The notes below the pieces were generated by a model. It saw nothing but the letters and a program-made list of their open reading frames with translations. It was not told where the DNA came from and made no database searches. From Acidobacteriota bacterium (GTDB lineage: Bacteria; Acidobacteriota; Blastocatellia; Pyrinomonadales; Pyrinomonadaceae), in the NCBI GenBank assembly GCA_019639135.1, contig JAHBSL010000005.1, forward strand, positions 1 to 64,000: DNA of 64,000 nt. Direction: 5' to 3'. Each line of letters opens with the position of its first letter. The stretch's first letter is position 1. Position numbers and translations under genes: made by a program. This document shows, piece by piece, positions 63,603 through 64,000 of the stretch.

Positions 63603-64000
63603 ATGAGGGCTCAGCTATTCCATCTTCTCTGCGTCCTGCCGCTGGTTCTTCTTTTGCTGCCGCTCGGCATCGCCGGCCAGACGCGTGAGGTGACCGTCTA
63701 TTTCTGGGAGTTTAACCGCGACGAACCGGGCGATGATATGATCCCGTTCAAGCGCGTCGTTAATGCCAAGTCGCCGCTTCGCCCGACGATCGAGGCTCTG
63801 ATCGCCGGGCCGACCGAAGCCGAGAGCACCGACAAATATGCCAGCGTTGCTTACGGCGATATGAAGCTAAGCGATGTCCGGGTAAAGGGCACGACCGCCC
63901 GAATCGATTTTGTTCGTGGGATCCGAGAGGACTACAACCCCGGCGACCTTCAGACGCTCCGGTTCGAAGCCGCCGTCATCCGCACGGCGAAACAGTTTCC
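63603..64000 (+). CDS. GerMN-domain secreted protein, cut by the window end
   Basis: The frame starts at an ATG at 63603, eight bases after the previous stop, and is open to the end of the window (132 codons seen). A signal peptide (LLCVLPLVLLLLPLGIAGQ) is followed by a GerMN-like domain (REVTVYFWEF; LRPTIEALIAGPTEAEST; ARIDFVRGIREDYNPGD). GerMN domains occur in exported proteins across bacteria; the function here is unknown. The 3' part lies outside the window. Confidence 0.75.
   Translation, partial: MRAQLFHLLCVLPLVLLLLPLGIAGQTREVTVYFWEFNRDEPGDDMIPFKRVVNAKSPLRPTIEALIAGPTEAESTDKYASVAYGDMKLSDVRVKGTTARIDFVRGIREDYNPGDLQTLRFEAAVIRTAKQF

Overview
The window reads as chromosomal DNA of an Acidobacteriota bacterium, most likely class Blastocatellia (Pyrinomonadales-like). 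This is inferred from gene style, not from a marker gene: winged-helix/PD40-propeller regulators, an ECF sigma factor next to a Ser/Thr kinase with TPRs, zinc-ribbon-like (CPEC...FCLDDG) TPR proteins, many secreted proteins ending in DFDGDG (FG-GAP/VCBS-type) propeller cassettes, and a pilMNOPQ operon. Coding density is high and GC3 is raised, except in an AT-richer patch around 24.4-26.9 kb. No rRNA, tRNA, CRISPR array, transposase or phage gene was seen.

Layout. 0.2-4.9 kb: MscS-type channel and a DinG/XPD-type helicase (minus strand). 5.0-15.2 kb: secretome block with two M36 fungalysin-type metallopeptidases and a CxxCH protein, each with a C-terminal six-loop calcium-binding cassette. 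15.3-20.4 kb: type IV pilus operon pilM-N-O-P-Q (minus). 20.8-23.2 kb: divergent acyl-CoA dehydrogenase and aminoglycoside-phosphotransferase-fold kinase-like gene. 23.2-35.0 kb: fourteen consecutive minus-strand genes, tightly packed, mixing reductive pyrimidine catabolism (preA, preT, a beta-ureidopropionase-like nitrilase, an NCS1 nucleobase transporter, RidA, an AbgT transporter) with two MntA-HepT toxin-antitoxin pairs, a BrnT-BrnA pair and a DUF262/DUF1524 defence-type nuclease. The matching dihydropyrimidinase lies at 45.9-47.3 kb under its own apparently operator-controlled promoter. 35.2-42.3 kb: signalling block of two TPR proteins, a small REPNT-repeat protein between them on the opposite strand, a kinase-TPR protein and its ECF sigma factor. 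42.6-45.9 kb: small secreted proteins and a lipoprotein. 47.5-50.6 kb: helicase pseudogene, large secreted protein of unknown function, membrane-anchored thioredoxin-like protein and a ten-cysteine secreted peptide. 50.8-54.4 kb: housekeeping genes ybaB, recR, acyltransferase, phosphoribosyltransferase, Nudix. 54.6-64 kb: second secretome block with an M12B-type metallopeptidase, PD40 regulator, YadA-head-like repeat protein, TonB-C protein and GerMN protein (cut by the window end).

The most interesting parts are the interleaving of toxin-antitoxin and defence genes with a catabolic operon, a BrnT gene whose canonical N-terminus is one base out of frame, the seven-copy REPNT micro-protein with a good promoter and ribosome binding site, and the Cys-rich peptide/thioredoxin/secreted-protein trio.
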